Shown: one piece after another, positions 1 through 5,852 of the stretch | Layout of the letters: every line of letters starts with the position of its first letter | Numbering within the stretch: the stretch's first letter is position 1 | Origin: Candidatus Methanolliviera sp. GoM_oil | GTDB lineage: Archaea > Halobacteriota > Methanoliparia > Methanoliparales > Methanoliparaceae | Direction of reading: 5' to 3' | Length of the DNA stretch: 9,163 nt | Assembly (NCBI GenBank): GCA_902158735.1 | Contig: CABGHG010000060.1 | Span: 1-9,163, forward strand | Program-made: the position numbers and the translations under genes | The notes under the pieces: model-generated | Told to the model about the DNA's origin: nothing | Seen by the model: the letters and a program-made list of their open reading frames with translations, nothing else | Database searches by the model: none

Positions 1-349
1 CCATAGATTCAACGTTCAACCGACTATAGATCAAGCCGAGCGTCTTTGGCCCAATCCCTTGAATTTCGATCAGATCCAATAATCCGTTTGGAATGCTAGA
101 GAGAGTATCCTTGTAGCTCTTCATCTCACCTGTTTTGAGGTACTCCTCGATCTTCTTCGAGATGGCTTTACCTATGCCGGGAACCTCACACAATCTCCCT
201 TCTTTTGCTATTATCTCGATATCTTCCGATAAATCGCTCAATCTTCTGGCAACCTTCCTATATGCACCAACTTTAAAGGGATTTTCTCCCCTAAACTCGA
301 GGGCATCCGCCATTCGGTTGAATATCTGTGCCAGCTCTTTATTCTTCAC
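1..349 (-). CDS. polX: PolX-type DNA polymerase, N-terminal part (runs off the window)
   Basis: The minus strand from a GTG at 349 reads 116 codons without a stop to the window edge. The protein begins VKNKELAQIFNRMADALEF, and residues about 1-50 match the N-terminal 8-kDa helical domain of family X polymerases. Two helix-hairpin-helix DNA-binding motifs follow: VPGIGKAISKKIEEYL (about residues 56-71) and IQGIGPKTLGLIYSRL (about 96-111). In the family these precede the palm polymerase domain and, in prokaryotic PolX, a C-terminal PHP phosphoesterase domain; both would lie outside the window. The known role is gap-filling synthesis in base-excision or end repair. I chose GTG 349 because homology begins at once and a TATA-like box at 371-384 sits about 26 bp upstream, which fits a leaderless mRNA; no Shine-Dalgarno is seen. 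It is divergent from the cold-shock gene. The family call is confident; the presence of the PHP domain cannot be seen. Confidence 0.85.
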   Translation of the reverse strand, partial: MKNKELAQIFNRMADALEFRGENPFKVGAYRKVARRLSDLSEDIEIIAKEGRLCEVPGIGKAISKKIEEYLKTGEMKSYKDTLSSIPNGLLDLIEIQGIGPKTLGLIYSRLNVESM

Positions 350-368
350 TGGTAAAAATTTATGACTT

Positions 369-384
369 TATCTAATAAAGCTTT
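369..384 (-). promoter_or_regulatory. Archaeal BRE/TATA box for the PolX gene
   Basis: Read on the minus strand, positions 384-371 give AAAGCTTTATTAGA, a purine-rich BRE-like stretch followed by a TATA-like core. Its centre lies about 26 bp from the GTG at 349, the usual archaeal TATA-to-start-site distance, so the transcript would begin at or next to the start codon. This is inferred from spacing and composition only. Confidence 0.45.
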
Positions 385-440
385 TACGTGGGCAGACTAT
401 TGGTATCTATATTTTCAAATTAAGCTTTACTTTACACGAT

Positions 441-456
441 AGAAAGTTTTTTATAG
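441..456 (+). promoter_or_regulatory. Archaeal BRE/TATA box for the cold-shock gene
   Basis: The segment AGAAAGTTTTTTATAG has a purine-rich BRE-like part followed by a TTTTTTATA core. Transcription would start near 477-480, giving a 5' UTR of about 25 nt that contains the purine-rich AAAGGAAGGG (487-496), a plausible ribosome binding site ahead of the ATG at 504. Confidence 0.5.
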
Positions 457-503
457 GACTAAAAATAACCGCTAATCACCTAAATTAAAGGAAGGGTAAA
501 AAG

Positions 504-710
504 ATGAGAAAGACAGGAACAGTGAAATGGTTTAGCGCGAGTAAGGGCTATGGTTTTATTGAGCTCGAGGATGGAACTGGGGATATATTTGTACATTACT
601 CTGCCATAGCAGGGGATGGATTTAAGACCCTAGAAGATGGAGAAGCAGTAAGTTTCGAAGTTGTGGAAGGTGAAAAAGGGCTTCAAGCGGATAAAGTGGA
701 GAAGATATAA
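504..710 (+). CDS. csp: Cold-shock domain protein (CspA family)
   Basis: This is a complete 68-aa single cold-shock domain, the normal length for the CspA family. It opens with TGTVKWFSASKGYGFI, which contains the conserved KWF aromatic and the RNP-1-type KGYGFI (about residues 14-19). DIFVHYSAI (about 28-36) is the RNP-2 strand. The conserved Gly and acidic loop positions, and the closing GLQADKV, fit the five-stranded OB fold. Family members bind single-stranded RNA or DNA in the cytoplasm as RNA chaperones, and several are cold-induced. The ATG is preceded by the purine-rich AAAGGAAGGG and by a TATA-like box at 441-456. The gene is monocistronic and divergent from polX. The short T-run at 717-721 just after the stop could end the transcript. 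Cold induction cannot be judged from the sequence. The family call is very secure. Confidence 0.95.
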   Translation: MRKTGTVKWFSASKGYGFIELEDGTGDIFVHYSAIAGDGFKTLEDGEAVSFEVVEGEKGLQADKVEKI

Positions 711-1073
711 AACAACTTTTTGGAAGCATCTTTGAGGTTGAGATAGGTTATAGTATAGTTTCATAGGGGTTATTTTGTCGTTTTTGGCATTTAGGTGTAA
801 AATTGGGTTGATGCGGCAAAACTTTTGTTCTCATGGGACTATATTATCAATTTTTTATTTCTTATTTATTCGGTCAAGGATCTATCCTTTACTATCCTAT
901 TCATCGTAAAATTCAGTGCTCTTTTTTGGGTGGACGCTCCAAAGTATCCTTTAGCATTATAATTCCATCTATGTTTAGACTATCACATTTATCTGTGCGG
1001 TTCTTGCATAGATTTAGTAATATTGGTCTGAAGTAGTCGGATCTGCTTATTTAGAAAGAGAGAGCGCATATAG
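711..1073. other. Intergenic stretch of about 360 bp without a convincing gene
   Basis: The region is AT-rich and contains oligo-T runs. The only plus-strand ORF (833-1036, 67 aa) is rich in Phe, Ile, Ser and Tyr, has no recognisable motif, no ribosome binding site and no promoter-like context, and looks like chance reading of T-rich DNA. On the minus strand a short stretch between stops could be decayed coding sequence, but I cannot assign it. The right end, 1044-1054, holds a TATA-like TGCTTATTTAG about 26 bp before the ATG at 1074. Confidence 0.5.
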
Positions 1074-1311
1074 ATGAAAAAAGTGTACAAGTTGCTTTAA
1101 TTGTGCCGGCAATTGCCCAGAAGGCGCTATAGAATTCCCACTCGACGGAAGGAGAGACGAATTTCAAGTGAGGTTGACAGATGCCACCAAAGCTGTTGTA
1201 TTCCTCTTCAACAAGTCAGGGGAAAACATCTTTTATAAGTACTATGAGACGAGCGGAGAGAAACAACTCGAGACAGCTGAACATTTAAAAATGGAATCGA
1301 AAAAAATATAA
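1074..1311 (+). pseudogene. Ferredoxin-like [4Fe-4S] protein gene, broken at its start (frameshift in A6)
   Basis: The frame from 1078 to the TAA at 1309-1311 is open for 77 codons and opens with KKCTSCFNCAGNCPEGAIEF. That is a textbook C-x2-C-x2-C-x3-C-P [4Fe-4S] motif followed by the usual EGAIEF. The remaining 55 or so residues (including KAVVFLFNKSGENIFYKYYE) I do not recognise. No ATG, GTG or TTG lies upstream of the Cys motif in this frame, and a TGA sits at 1075-1077. An ATG at 1074 lies one base out of frame, directly before six A residues (1077-1082). Removing one A would give Met-Lys-Lys-Cys and an intact protein of about 78 aa. A TATA-like box at 1044-1054 is correctly placed for a leaderless start at 1074. 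The gene lies just before the HdrD-like gene, so it may have supplied or accepted electrons for it. Alternatives: an assembly error in the A-run, true decay, or recoding. The Fe-S identity is clear; the functional state is not. Confidence 0.6.
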
Positions 1312-1313
1312 AT
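1298..1313 (+). promoter_or_regulatory. BRE/TATA box for the HdrD-like gene cluster
   Basis: CGAAAAAAATATAAAT has a purine-rich upstream element and an AATATAAAT core, overlapping the last codons of the ferredoxin-like reading frame. A start near 1333-1337 would leave a 5' UTR of about 17-20 nt containing the strong Shine-Dalgarno AGGAGG at 1343-1348, four bases before the ATG at 1353. The Fe-S/sulfur cluster therefore probably has its own promoter. Confidence 0.5.
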
Positions 1314-1352
1314 TGGTAGAGACATAAGAGAAGAGAAAATATAGGAGGAAAG

Positions 1353-2450
1353 ATGAAACTATCAGATTATGCTATAACACTACAATCCTGTATTGAATGC
1401 GGTGTATGTGACGATGTATGTCCTGTAACGGAGATCACGGATAAATATTCTCCGAGCAAGAAGATAAGAGATGCACAGGACATATTGGACGGAAGAGAAC
1501 TTAAAGAAGAGCAGATAGATAACATATATGCATGTATGCGGTGCAGAGCATGTGAAGCTGTATGCTCAGAAGATATTCAAATATCTGAGATCGTCCGTTT
1601 AGCAAGGAAGGAGATTGTAAAATTGGGAAAAGAACCCGAATCGCACCGGAAGATCTCCGAAAATGTCCTGAATCTTGGGGCTTCAATCCATAAAGAGCCT
1701 TCTGAAAGGCTTAAATGGACAGAGAAATCATTTTTTAAGCCGAGCGCGGAATATGTCTATATGACCGGATGTTTTGCGTCGATGATCAACACCAACATAG
1801 CCAGATCGACCGTAAAGATATTGAGAGAGGCAGGAGTAGATTTTACGATACTCGGCGATAGAGAGGTCTGTTGTGGCTCTTTTGCATGGGATAACGGCAA
1901 GGATGAGATCGTCTCAGAGAATGCAAAGAAGAATAAGAGGGCAATCGAATCGGTCGGTTCAAAGAAGATCGTCGCTGCCTGTGCGACATGCCATAGAATC
2001 TATTCACACGTATATCCATCTATCATCGACTGGGACATTCAGGAGATGAACATCATCGAATTTATATATAATTTGATAAAGGAAGATAAGATAAAATTCA
2101 AAAACGATAAAAACGAGACGGAGAAGACAGTTGTGATACATAAGGCGTGCAACATCGAAGAAGATATATTCAAGATGGCGAGCGAGATAATTCGAGAGAT
2201 ACCAGGCATAAGACTTGTCGAATTGGAGAAAAATAGATGCTGTGGTGCCCCGGCAGGCGTGAAGCCAAAGTTTCCTGATGTATCGATAGAGATCGGTTCT
2301 AAAACACTAAAAGATGCAGAGAAAGAGGCAGATCTCTTAGTAACCACATGTCCCTTCTGTAATTTCCAGTTTTCGGATGTGAAGCGAAGGAAAGGATACA
2401 ATATTAAAATACTGGATCTGCCAGAACTGGTGGCAAACGCGATTGGATAA
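1353..2450 (+). CDS. HdrD/GlpC-type iron-sulfur protein with two CCG domains
   Basis: The protein has 365 aa. Residues 13-24 (CIECGVCDDVCP) and 61-71 (CMRCRACEAVC) are two C-x2-C-x2-C-x3-C sites for cubane [4Fe-4S] clusters, as in the HdrC part of HdrD. Two CCG domains follow. The first has C140, C173-C174-G and C210-x2-C213; the second has C266, C296-C297-G and C333-x2-C336. Each keeps the full CX(n)CCGX(m)CX2C set that binds the non-cubane cluster used for disulfide chemistry in heterodisulfide reductase. Relatives include HdrD, GlpC, LutA/LldE and the sHdr and DsrK proteins. No membrane segment is visible, so it is probably soluble. AGGAGG at 1343-1348 supports the start. No HdrE, HdrA or DsrM partner is adjacent, so the CoM-S-S-CoB substrate is not implied. 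The DsrE-like and CoA-disulfide-reductase-like genes that follow suggest thiol or persulfide redox work. The fold is secure; the substrate is unknown. Confidence 0.85.
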   Translation: MKLSDYAITLQSCIECGVCDDVCPVTEITDKYSPSKKIRDAQDILDGRELKEEQIDNIYACMRCRACEAVCSEDIQISEIVRLARKEIVKLGKEPESHRKISENVLNLGASIHKEPSERLKWTEKSFFKPSAEYVYMTGCFASMINTNIARSTVKILREAGVDFTILGDREVCCGSFAWDNGKDEIVSENAKKNKRAIESVGSKKIVAACATCHRIYSHVYPSIIDWDIQEMNIIEFIYNLIKEDKIKFKNDKNETEKTVVIHKACNIEEDIFKMASEIIREIPGIRLVELEKNRCCGAPAGVKPKFPDVSIEIGSKTLKDAEKEADLLVTTCPFCNFQFSDVKRRKGYNIKILDLPELVANAIG

Positions 2451-2465
2451 AAAGAATTAAATAAT

Positions 2466-2508
2466 CTTAAATTTATATCGATCAAAAAATAACCGGAGAT
2501 ATGAAAAA
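2466..2508 (+). promoter_or_regulatory. Possible internal promoter and ribosome binding site before the DsrE-like gene
   Basis: The 58-bp gap after the HdrD-like gene contains a TATA-like TTAAATTTATATCG (2467-2480) and then CCGGAGAT (2493-2500), whose GGAG lies 10 bases before the ATG at 2509. The TATA and GGAG are close together, so an mRNA starting here would have a very short leader. The TATA element may therefore be only AT-rich spacer, with read-through from the 1298 promoter. The out-of-frame ATG at 2501 opens only about 15 codons. Confidence 0.3.
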
Positions 2509-2895
2509 ATGCACGAGATCGTATATATATGCCGCGATGGCACGATGAACGCTCTTTTAAGCAACCTCGTAACAGCGGCGACGTTGAAGGATAAATATGA
2601 CGTTGCGGTCGTATTCATGCAAGAGGCGATCGCGGCGATAGCAGAGGATAGATGTGAATTTTCGCCGTTACTCAAAGACTATGATTCCAAGATACGAAAG
2701 AACGCGGATAAAAGCAGGATACCTACGAGCGTCATCGGATTGATAAAGATGGCAAAGGACAGGGGGGTGCCGCTCTATGCGTGCCATGCCTGGACTAAGC
2801 TTATGGAAGTAGAATTACCTGAAGAGATAGAGGTGATAGAGCTTAAAGAGGTTGCAGAGATGATGGCTCATGCAAGAACGGTGATAACACTTTGA
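2509..2895 (+). CDS. DsrE/DsrF-like family protein (putative sulfur carrier)
   Basis: This is a 128-aa cytoplasmic alpha/beta protein. The opening beta strand HEIVYICRDG, the second strand DVAVVFMQEA (about residues 31-40) and GVPLYACHAWTKLMEV (about 86-101) follow the DsrE/DsrF/peroxiredoxin-like fold. In that fold a Cys in the position of C92 (YACHAW) is the residue that carries persulfide in sulfur-relay proteins such as DsrE and TusD. C8 and C49 are further candidates. Family members pass sulfane sulfur between sulfurtransferases and reductases or oxidases, and DsrE proteins occur beside Hdr-like complexes in sulfur oxidisers. Here the gene sits between an HdrD-like protein and a CoA-disulfide-reductase-like flavoprotein, with only 9 bp to the latter, which supports co-expression. 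The fold assignment is fairly confident. Persulfide transfer is inferred, because non-sulfur DsrE-like proteins also exist. Confidence 0.75.
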   Translation: MHEIVYICRDGTMNALLSNLVTAATLKDKYDVAVVFMQEAIAAIAEDRCEFSPLLKDYDSKIRKNADKSRIPTSVIGLIKMAKDRGVPLYACHAWTKLMEVELPEEIEVIELKEVAEMMAHARTVITL

Positions 2896-2904
2896 GATGA
2901 TCAG

Positions 2905-4236
2905 ATGGCTGGGAAAATGATCATTATCGGTGGAGGCGTAGCCGGAATAAATTTACTTGAGTTTTTACATAAGAGGGATCCTAAAGCGGATATAACCTTG
3001 ATAAAGAGGGAAGATGCCGCCTCCTTTTCGACGTGTGGATTGCCCTATTTTTTAGAAGGGACACTCAAATATGATGATATCGTTCTTCACGATGAAGAAT
3101 TCTATAAGAAGAAGGGGATCGATTTCAGAGTAAATACCGATGTTAAAGAGATAAATTTGGACGATAGAACGGTGATGACAAAGGATGAGTCTCTATCTTA
3201 TGATGATCTCGTCATAGCCACAGGGAGAAAGCCATACGTTCCAAAGATAAAGGGGATCGATCTCAAGGGCGTATATACATTCAGCGACGAGATAGATGGA
3301 TTAAAGATAAAAGAATCGATGAAAGATGCAAAAGATGGGGTGGTGATCGGGGGAGGAAGCATTGGCCTCTCCGCTGCGGTAGCTTTATCAAAGAATGGCC
3401 TAAATACAAAGGTTCTCGTCGGGCATGATCACGTTTTGTCTTCTACCTTCGATCCAGATATGGCAGAGATCGTGGAAGACCGATTGAACGAGATAGGAAT
3501 CGAACTGATAACACATTCAAAGATAGATTCGATAGATGGAGATGGAAGAGTCAGATCGATATCTGTTAATGGGATGGATATTCCATCAGATATTGTTGTC
3601 GTATCAAGAGGAACCAGACCAAACGTGGATCTGGCGAGAGAGGCGGGGATAGAGATCGGAGAAAACGGAGGAATAATAACGGATTTTAAGATGCACGTTA
3701 AGAGTGGAAATTATCTCAAGAATGTGTATGCGTTTGGAGACTGCGTTGAGGTCATCGATCACGTCACAGGTCGCCCGAGATTGAGCCAACTTGGATCCAC
3801 CGCGGTGGTACAGGCGAAGGTGATTGCAGATAATATATCAGGTGGAGATTTAACGTATGAGCCCTGCGTAAGTCCAAACGCGACGAAGATAGCAGATATT
3901 CAGGTTGGATCCGTAGGTATAACTTCAAGAACCGCAAAAAAATTCGGAATAAATCTTGTGACAGGAAAGAGCAAGAAACTTACGAGAGCGAGATATTATC
4001 CGGGAAGACTCCCGGTCACGGTCAAACTGCTCTTTGATGAAGGTGAGAATCTCGTGGGTGCCCAGGTGGTCTCAGGTGAATGTGCCGCAGAGAGGATTAA
4101 TTCCTTAACGATTGCGATAAAGAGAGGAATGAGCGCGAGAGAGATCTTGAAGATGGAACGGGTCTTTGAGCCAGCTCTCTCTCTGTTGGTCGATGCGACG
4201 GTCGATGCGGCCGAGGACGCGATGAATAAAATGTGA
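2905..4236 (+). CDS. FAD-dependent pyridine nucleotide-disulfide oxidoreductase, CoA-disulfide reductase / NADH oxidase type
   Basis: The protein has 443 aa, close to the usual 440 or so for single-Cys members. MIIIGGGVAGINLLEFL (about residues 5-21) is the FAD Rossmann motif. FSTCGLPYFLEG (41-52) carries C44 in the redox-Cys position of CoA-disulfide reductase, NADH oxidase and NADH peroxidase. VIATGRKP is at 103-110, the NAD(P)H Rossmann motif VVIGGGSIGLSAA at 146-158, and the second FAD contact VYAFGDC at 274-280. The C-terminal dimerisation domain (about 325-443) includes GAQVVSGECAAERI. The Tyr pair Y364/Y365 falls near the first of the two Tyr known in CoA-disulfide reductase, whereas the later Tyr position appears to be Phe (F421); this placement is by eye. 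Relatives reduce CoA disulfide, CoA persulfide or sulfur, or O2, with NAD(P)H. It sits 9 bp after the DsrE-like gene and 9 bp before the M20 gene. No rhodanese domain is fused; the DsrE-like neighbour may play a comparable carrier role. The family is secure; the substrate is inferred. Confidence 0.85.
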   Translation: MAGKMIIIGGGVAGINLLEFLHKRDPKADITLIKREDAASFSTCGLPYFLEGTLKYDDIVLHDEEFYKKKGIDFRVNTDVKEINLDDRTVMTKDESLSYDDLVIATGRKPYVPKIKGIDLKGVYTFSDEIDGLKIKESMKDAKDGVVIGGGSIGLSAAVALSKNGLNTKVLVGHDHVLSSTFDPDMAEIVEDRLNEIGIELITHSKIDSIDGDGRVRSISVNGMDIPSDIVVVSRGTRPNVDLAREAGIEIGENGGIITDFKMHVKSGNYLKNVYAFGDCVEVIDHVTGRPRLSQLGSTAVVQAKVIADNISGGDLTYEPCVSPNATKIADIQVGSVGITSRTAKKFGINLVTGKSKKLTRARYYPGRLPVTVKLLFDEGENLVGAQVVSGECAAERINSLTIAIKRGMSAREILKMERVFEPALSLLVDATVDAAEDAMNKM

Positions 4237-4245
4237 GAGTTGCCA

Positions 4246-5373
4246 ATGAATATAGAAGAGATAAAAAGAGAGATTAAAGATAGAGAGAAAGAGCTTATAG
4301 ACCTCACAAGAGATTTGATCAGATTTAAAAGCGTCAGCGGAGAAGAGGGAGAAATCTCAGCTTATATAAAAGATTTTTTTGAAGATATCGGTTTTTCGGT
4401 CGAGATGATCGGGAAAAACGTCTTGGCAAGCGAAAAAAAGATGAAAAAAGATCCCGTTTTGATATTGAATGGTCATATAGATGTCGTTCCCGCCGAAGAA
4501 TCCGGATGGAAACATCCGCCGTTTGAACCGTTCTTATCTAACGGAAGGATATACGGCAGAGGTTCGTGCGACATGAAAGGGGGACTTGCATCGATGATCT
4601 TTGCCCTTAAGATACTTCATGAAAAGGGCGTCGAGATCGGGGACGATATCTTATTTACAGCGACGGTCGAGGAGGAGACGGGTGGCATAAACGGGGCAGG
4701 CTCGATAGTTGAGGGGCTCAATGGAAAGATGTGTGTGATTGCCGAGCCGACGGATCTGAAGATATGTATAGGCCACAAAGGTTCCGCGATATACAGGGTA
4801 ACGGTCGCGGGGAGATCCGCCCACGGGAGCATGCCGCACCTTGGAAAGAACGCAATATATTATGCTTCAAAGATGATTACTGCTCTTGAAGAGTCAAAAT
4901 TTGATAAAGAGGATAAATTCCTCGGTAAACCCACGATAAACGTCGGGAAGATAGAAGGCGGCGAGAGGGTAAATGTCGTGCCCGATAGATGTGTATTCGA
5001 GATTGATAGGAGGATAATTCCAGGAGAAGATGGAAAGGAAGTTTTAAATGAAATCTTGGAGATTGTAAAGCAGGAGAACGAAGAAGTGAACGTTGAGGAG
5101 GTAATTTCGATGTTGCCGATGAAGATATCCGAGGATGAAGAGGTCGTTTCGATCTTAAAAAAAGTTACGAAAGAGGTTTTTGGAGAAACAAAAGATGTAA
5201 TAGGCATGGACGGATGCAGCGACGCAAGATTCTTCGCCGAGAAATATATACCGACCGTTCTATTTGGGCCTGGTAAAGACGGTATTGCACACACGAGAGA
5301 TGAGTTTGTGGATGTGAAAGATCTTTTATCGGCATCTGTATGCTTTGCAGGTTTGATCGTGAGTGTTATTTAA
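4246..5373 (+). CDS. M20 family metallopeptidase / deacylase (ArgE-DapE-CPG2 type)
   Basis: The protein has 375 aa from the ATG at 4246; a TTG at 4240 would add two residues. I chose the ATG, which has the purine-rich GTGAGAG six bases upstream. All expected two-zinc ligands are visible: LNGHIDVVPA (H77, with D79), GRGSCDMKGG (D109, bridging), VEEETGG (E143/E144, general base and ligand), AEPTD (E167) and, near the C-terminus, GIAHTRDEF (H349). The lid/dimerisation domain spans about 175-285 and holds AGRSAHGSMPHLGKNA with H193. Family members cleave amide bonds of N-acyl amino acids, succinyl-diaminopimelate or small peptides in the cytosol. The sequence does not decide between ArgE-, DapE- or dipeptidase-like substrates. 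Its position 9 bp behind the flavoprotein suggests co-transcription. A thiol-peptide or acyl-thiol-amide substrate would fit the neighbours but is speculation. Oligo-T runs at 5386-5390 and 5404-5410 may terminate the transcript. Confidence 0.88.
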   Translation: MNIEEIKREIKDREKELIDLTRDLIRFKSVSGEEGEISAYIKDFFEDIGFSVEMIGKNVLASEKKMKKDPVLILNGHIDVVPAEESGWKHPPFEPFLSNGRIYGRGSCDMKGGLASMIFALKILHEKGVEIGDDILFTATVEEETGGINGAGSIVEGLNGKMCVIAEPTDLKICIGHKGSAIYRVTVAGRSAHGSMPHLGKNAIYYASKMITALEESKFDKEDKFLGKPTINVGKIEGGERVNVVPDRCVFEIDRRIIPGEDGKEVLNEILEIVKQENEEVNVEEVISMLPMKISEDEEVVSILKKVTKEVFGETKDVIGMDGCSDARFFAEKYIPTVLFGPGKDGIAHTRDEFVDVKDLLSASVCFAGLIVSVI

Positions 5374-5502
5374 AAAAATAGAGTCTTTTTGAGTGCTCTC
5401 ACATTTTTTTCCACTGACCTAAATTCTCTTGTCAAGTTCATCCATTGTTACATCTTTCTTGATTTCAATAGTTATGGGACGTGCCATAATATGAGATGAC
5501 AT
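5370..5502 (-). pseudogene. Truncated, frameshifted relic of a helix-turn-helix transposase-type ORF
   Basis: On the minus strand an ATG at 5502 (or 5487) reads MARPITIEIKKDVTMDELDKRI and then hits TAG at 5421-5419. Dropping one T from the TTT just before the stop joins this to RSVEKNVRALKKTLFF, which ends at a TAA at 5372-5370. The combined string, with a charged DELDKRI-RSVEKNVRALKK helix, resembles from memory the start of archaeal IS630-like helix-turn-helix transposase ORFs. In those the next residues lead into the helix-turn-helix; here they are missing. The relic ends on the stop codon of the M20 gene, so a deletion or junction probably lies there. A TATA-like CTTTTTAAAG at about 5507-5517 would suit a leaderless start at 5487. 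It is certainly non-functional. The family call is by recognition only. Confidence 0.55.
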
Positions 5503-5522
5503 TGTTACTTTAAAAAGTTTGG

Positions 5523-5566
5523 TATTTGACTATAATCGTCCTACTATTTGACTATAATCGTCCTAC
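5523..5566 (+). repeat. Perfect 22-bp direct tandem duplication
   Basis: The unit beginning TATTTGACTATAATCGTC is present twice head to tail (5523-5544 and 5545-5566) with no mismatch. Its inner TGACTATAAT reappears inverted at 6290-6299. It lies directly upstream of the transposase relic and may be the trace of an insertion or excision, or an operator-like duplication. Confidence 0.85.
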
Positions 5567-5774
5567 TTTATCTTTTCTTTTTTCTTCAACTTTTTTCATC
5601 TCTCCCAATTATTCATATATGTTCAGTTCGGTTGAACCAGCCTTCATAAAAAGATTTTACCCGCTCTCGTCATTCCTCTTCATCAAAAACTCTTTTCCCT
5701 CTCTACCCTTACAAACCCACAAAATATCATCGCAAAGTAAAGGTACTATCTCGGTTTCAAATTAGCCATACCCG
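5567..5774. other. T-rich spacer without an assignable gene
   Basis: The plus-strand frame (5526-5765, 79 aa) is rich in Ser, Phe and Pro and lacks any motif or ribosome binding site, so I do not call it. On the minus strand a frame from about 5762 to 5658 reads ETEIVPLLCDDILW and ends MKRNDESG. It looks more protein-like but has no start codon before its middle and no recognised family. A small decayed gene is possible. Confidence 0.4.
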
Positions 5775-5852
5775 TTATTCTGTGTTTACGTTATTCTGTG
5801 TTTACGTTATTCTGTGTTTACGTTATTCTGTGTTTACGTTATTCTGTGTTTA
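5775..5852 (+). repeat. 16-bp tandem repeat, four full copies and one 14-bp copy
   Basis: The unit TTATTCTGTGTTTACG occurs at 5775-5790, 5791-5806, 5807-5822 and 5823-5838 without mismatch, and the first 14 bases recur at 5839-5852. The copies are contiguous, so this is not a CRISPR array. The unit length is not a multiple of three. The terminal TTA of the last copy is the TAA stop of the minus-strand 103-aa gene, so the array begins exactly at the end of that gene. It could be iteron-like, a protein-binding array, or a slippage-expanded minisatellite. Confidence 0.95.

Noticed and set aside
833..1036. Plus-strand ORF of 67 aa in the intergenic region
   Set aside because: Composition is that of T-rich non-coding DNA; there is no motif, ribosome binding site or suitable promoter, and no sign of a partner gene.
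860..1036. Minus-strand fragment (around RWNYNAKGYFGAS) that vaguely recalls a transposase C-terminus
   Set aside because: Several stops lie within and upstream of the frame, and the resemblance is too weak to name a family by eye.
1075..1077. Selenocysteine TGA in the ferredoxin-like frame
   Set aside because: The cluster motif is complete without it, only 18 codons are open upstream with no start codon, and no selenocysteine insertion element can be identified by eye; the A6 frameshift explains the facts more simply.
1353..2450. Classical methanogenic heterodisulfide reductase subunit HdrD
   Set aside because: The domain layout fits, but no HdrE membrane cytochrome gene is adjacent and the neighbours are sulfur/thiol-type proteins, so I kept the broader family name.
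5658..5762. Minus-strand frame ETEIVPLLCDDILW to MKRNDESG
   Set aside because: Looks somewhat protein-like but has no start codon before its middle, is only about 35 codons long and matches no family I know; kept as a possible relic in the spacer entry.
5526..5765. Plus-strand ORF of 79 aa covering the 22-bp duplication
   Set aside because: It begins inside the repeat, is rich in Ser, Phe and Pro, has no start signals, and fits chance reading of T/C-rich DNA.
5775..5852. CRISPR array
   Set aside because: The 16-bp units are contiguous with no spacers, and no cas gene is present.
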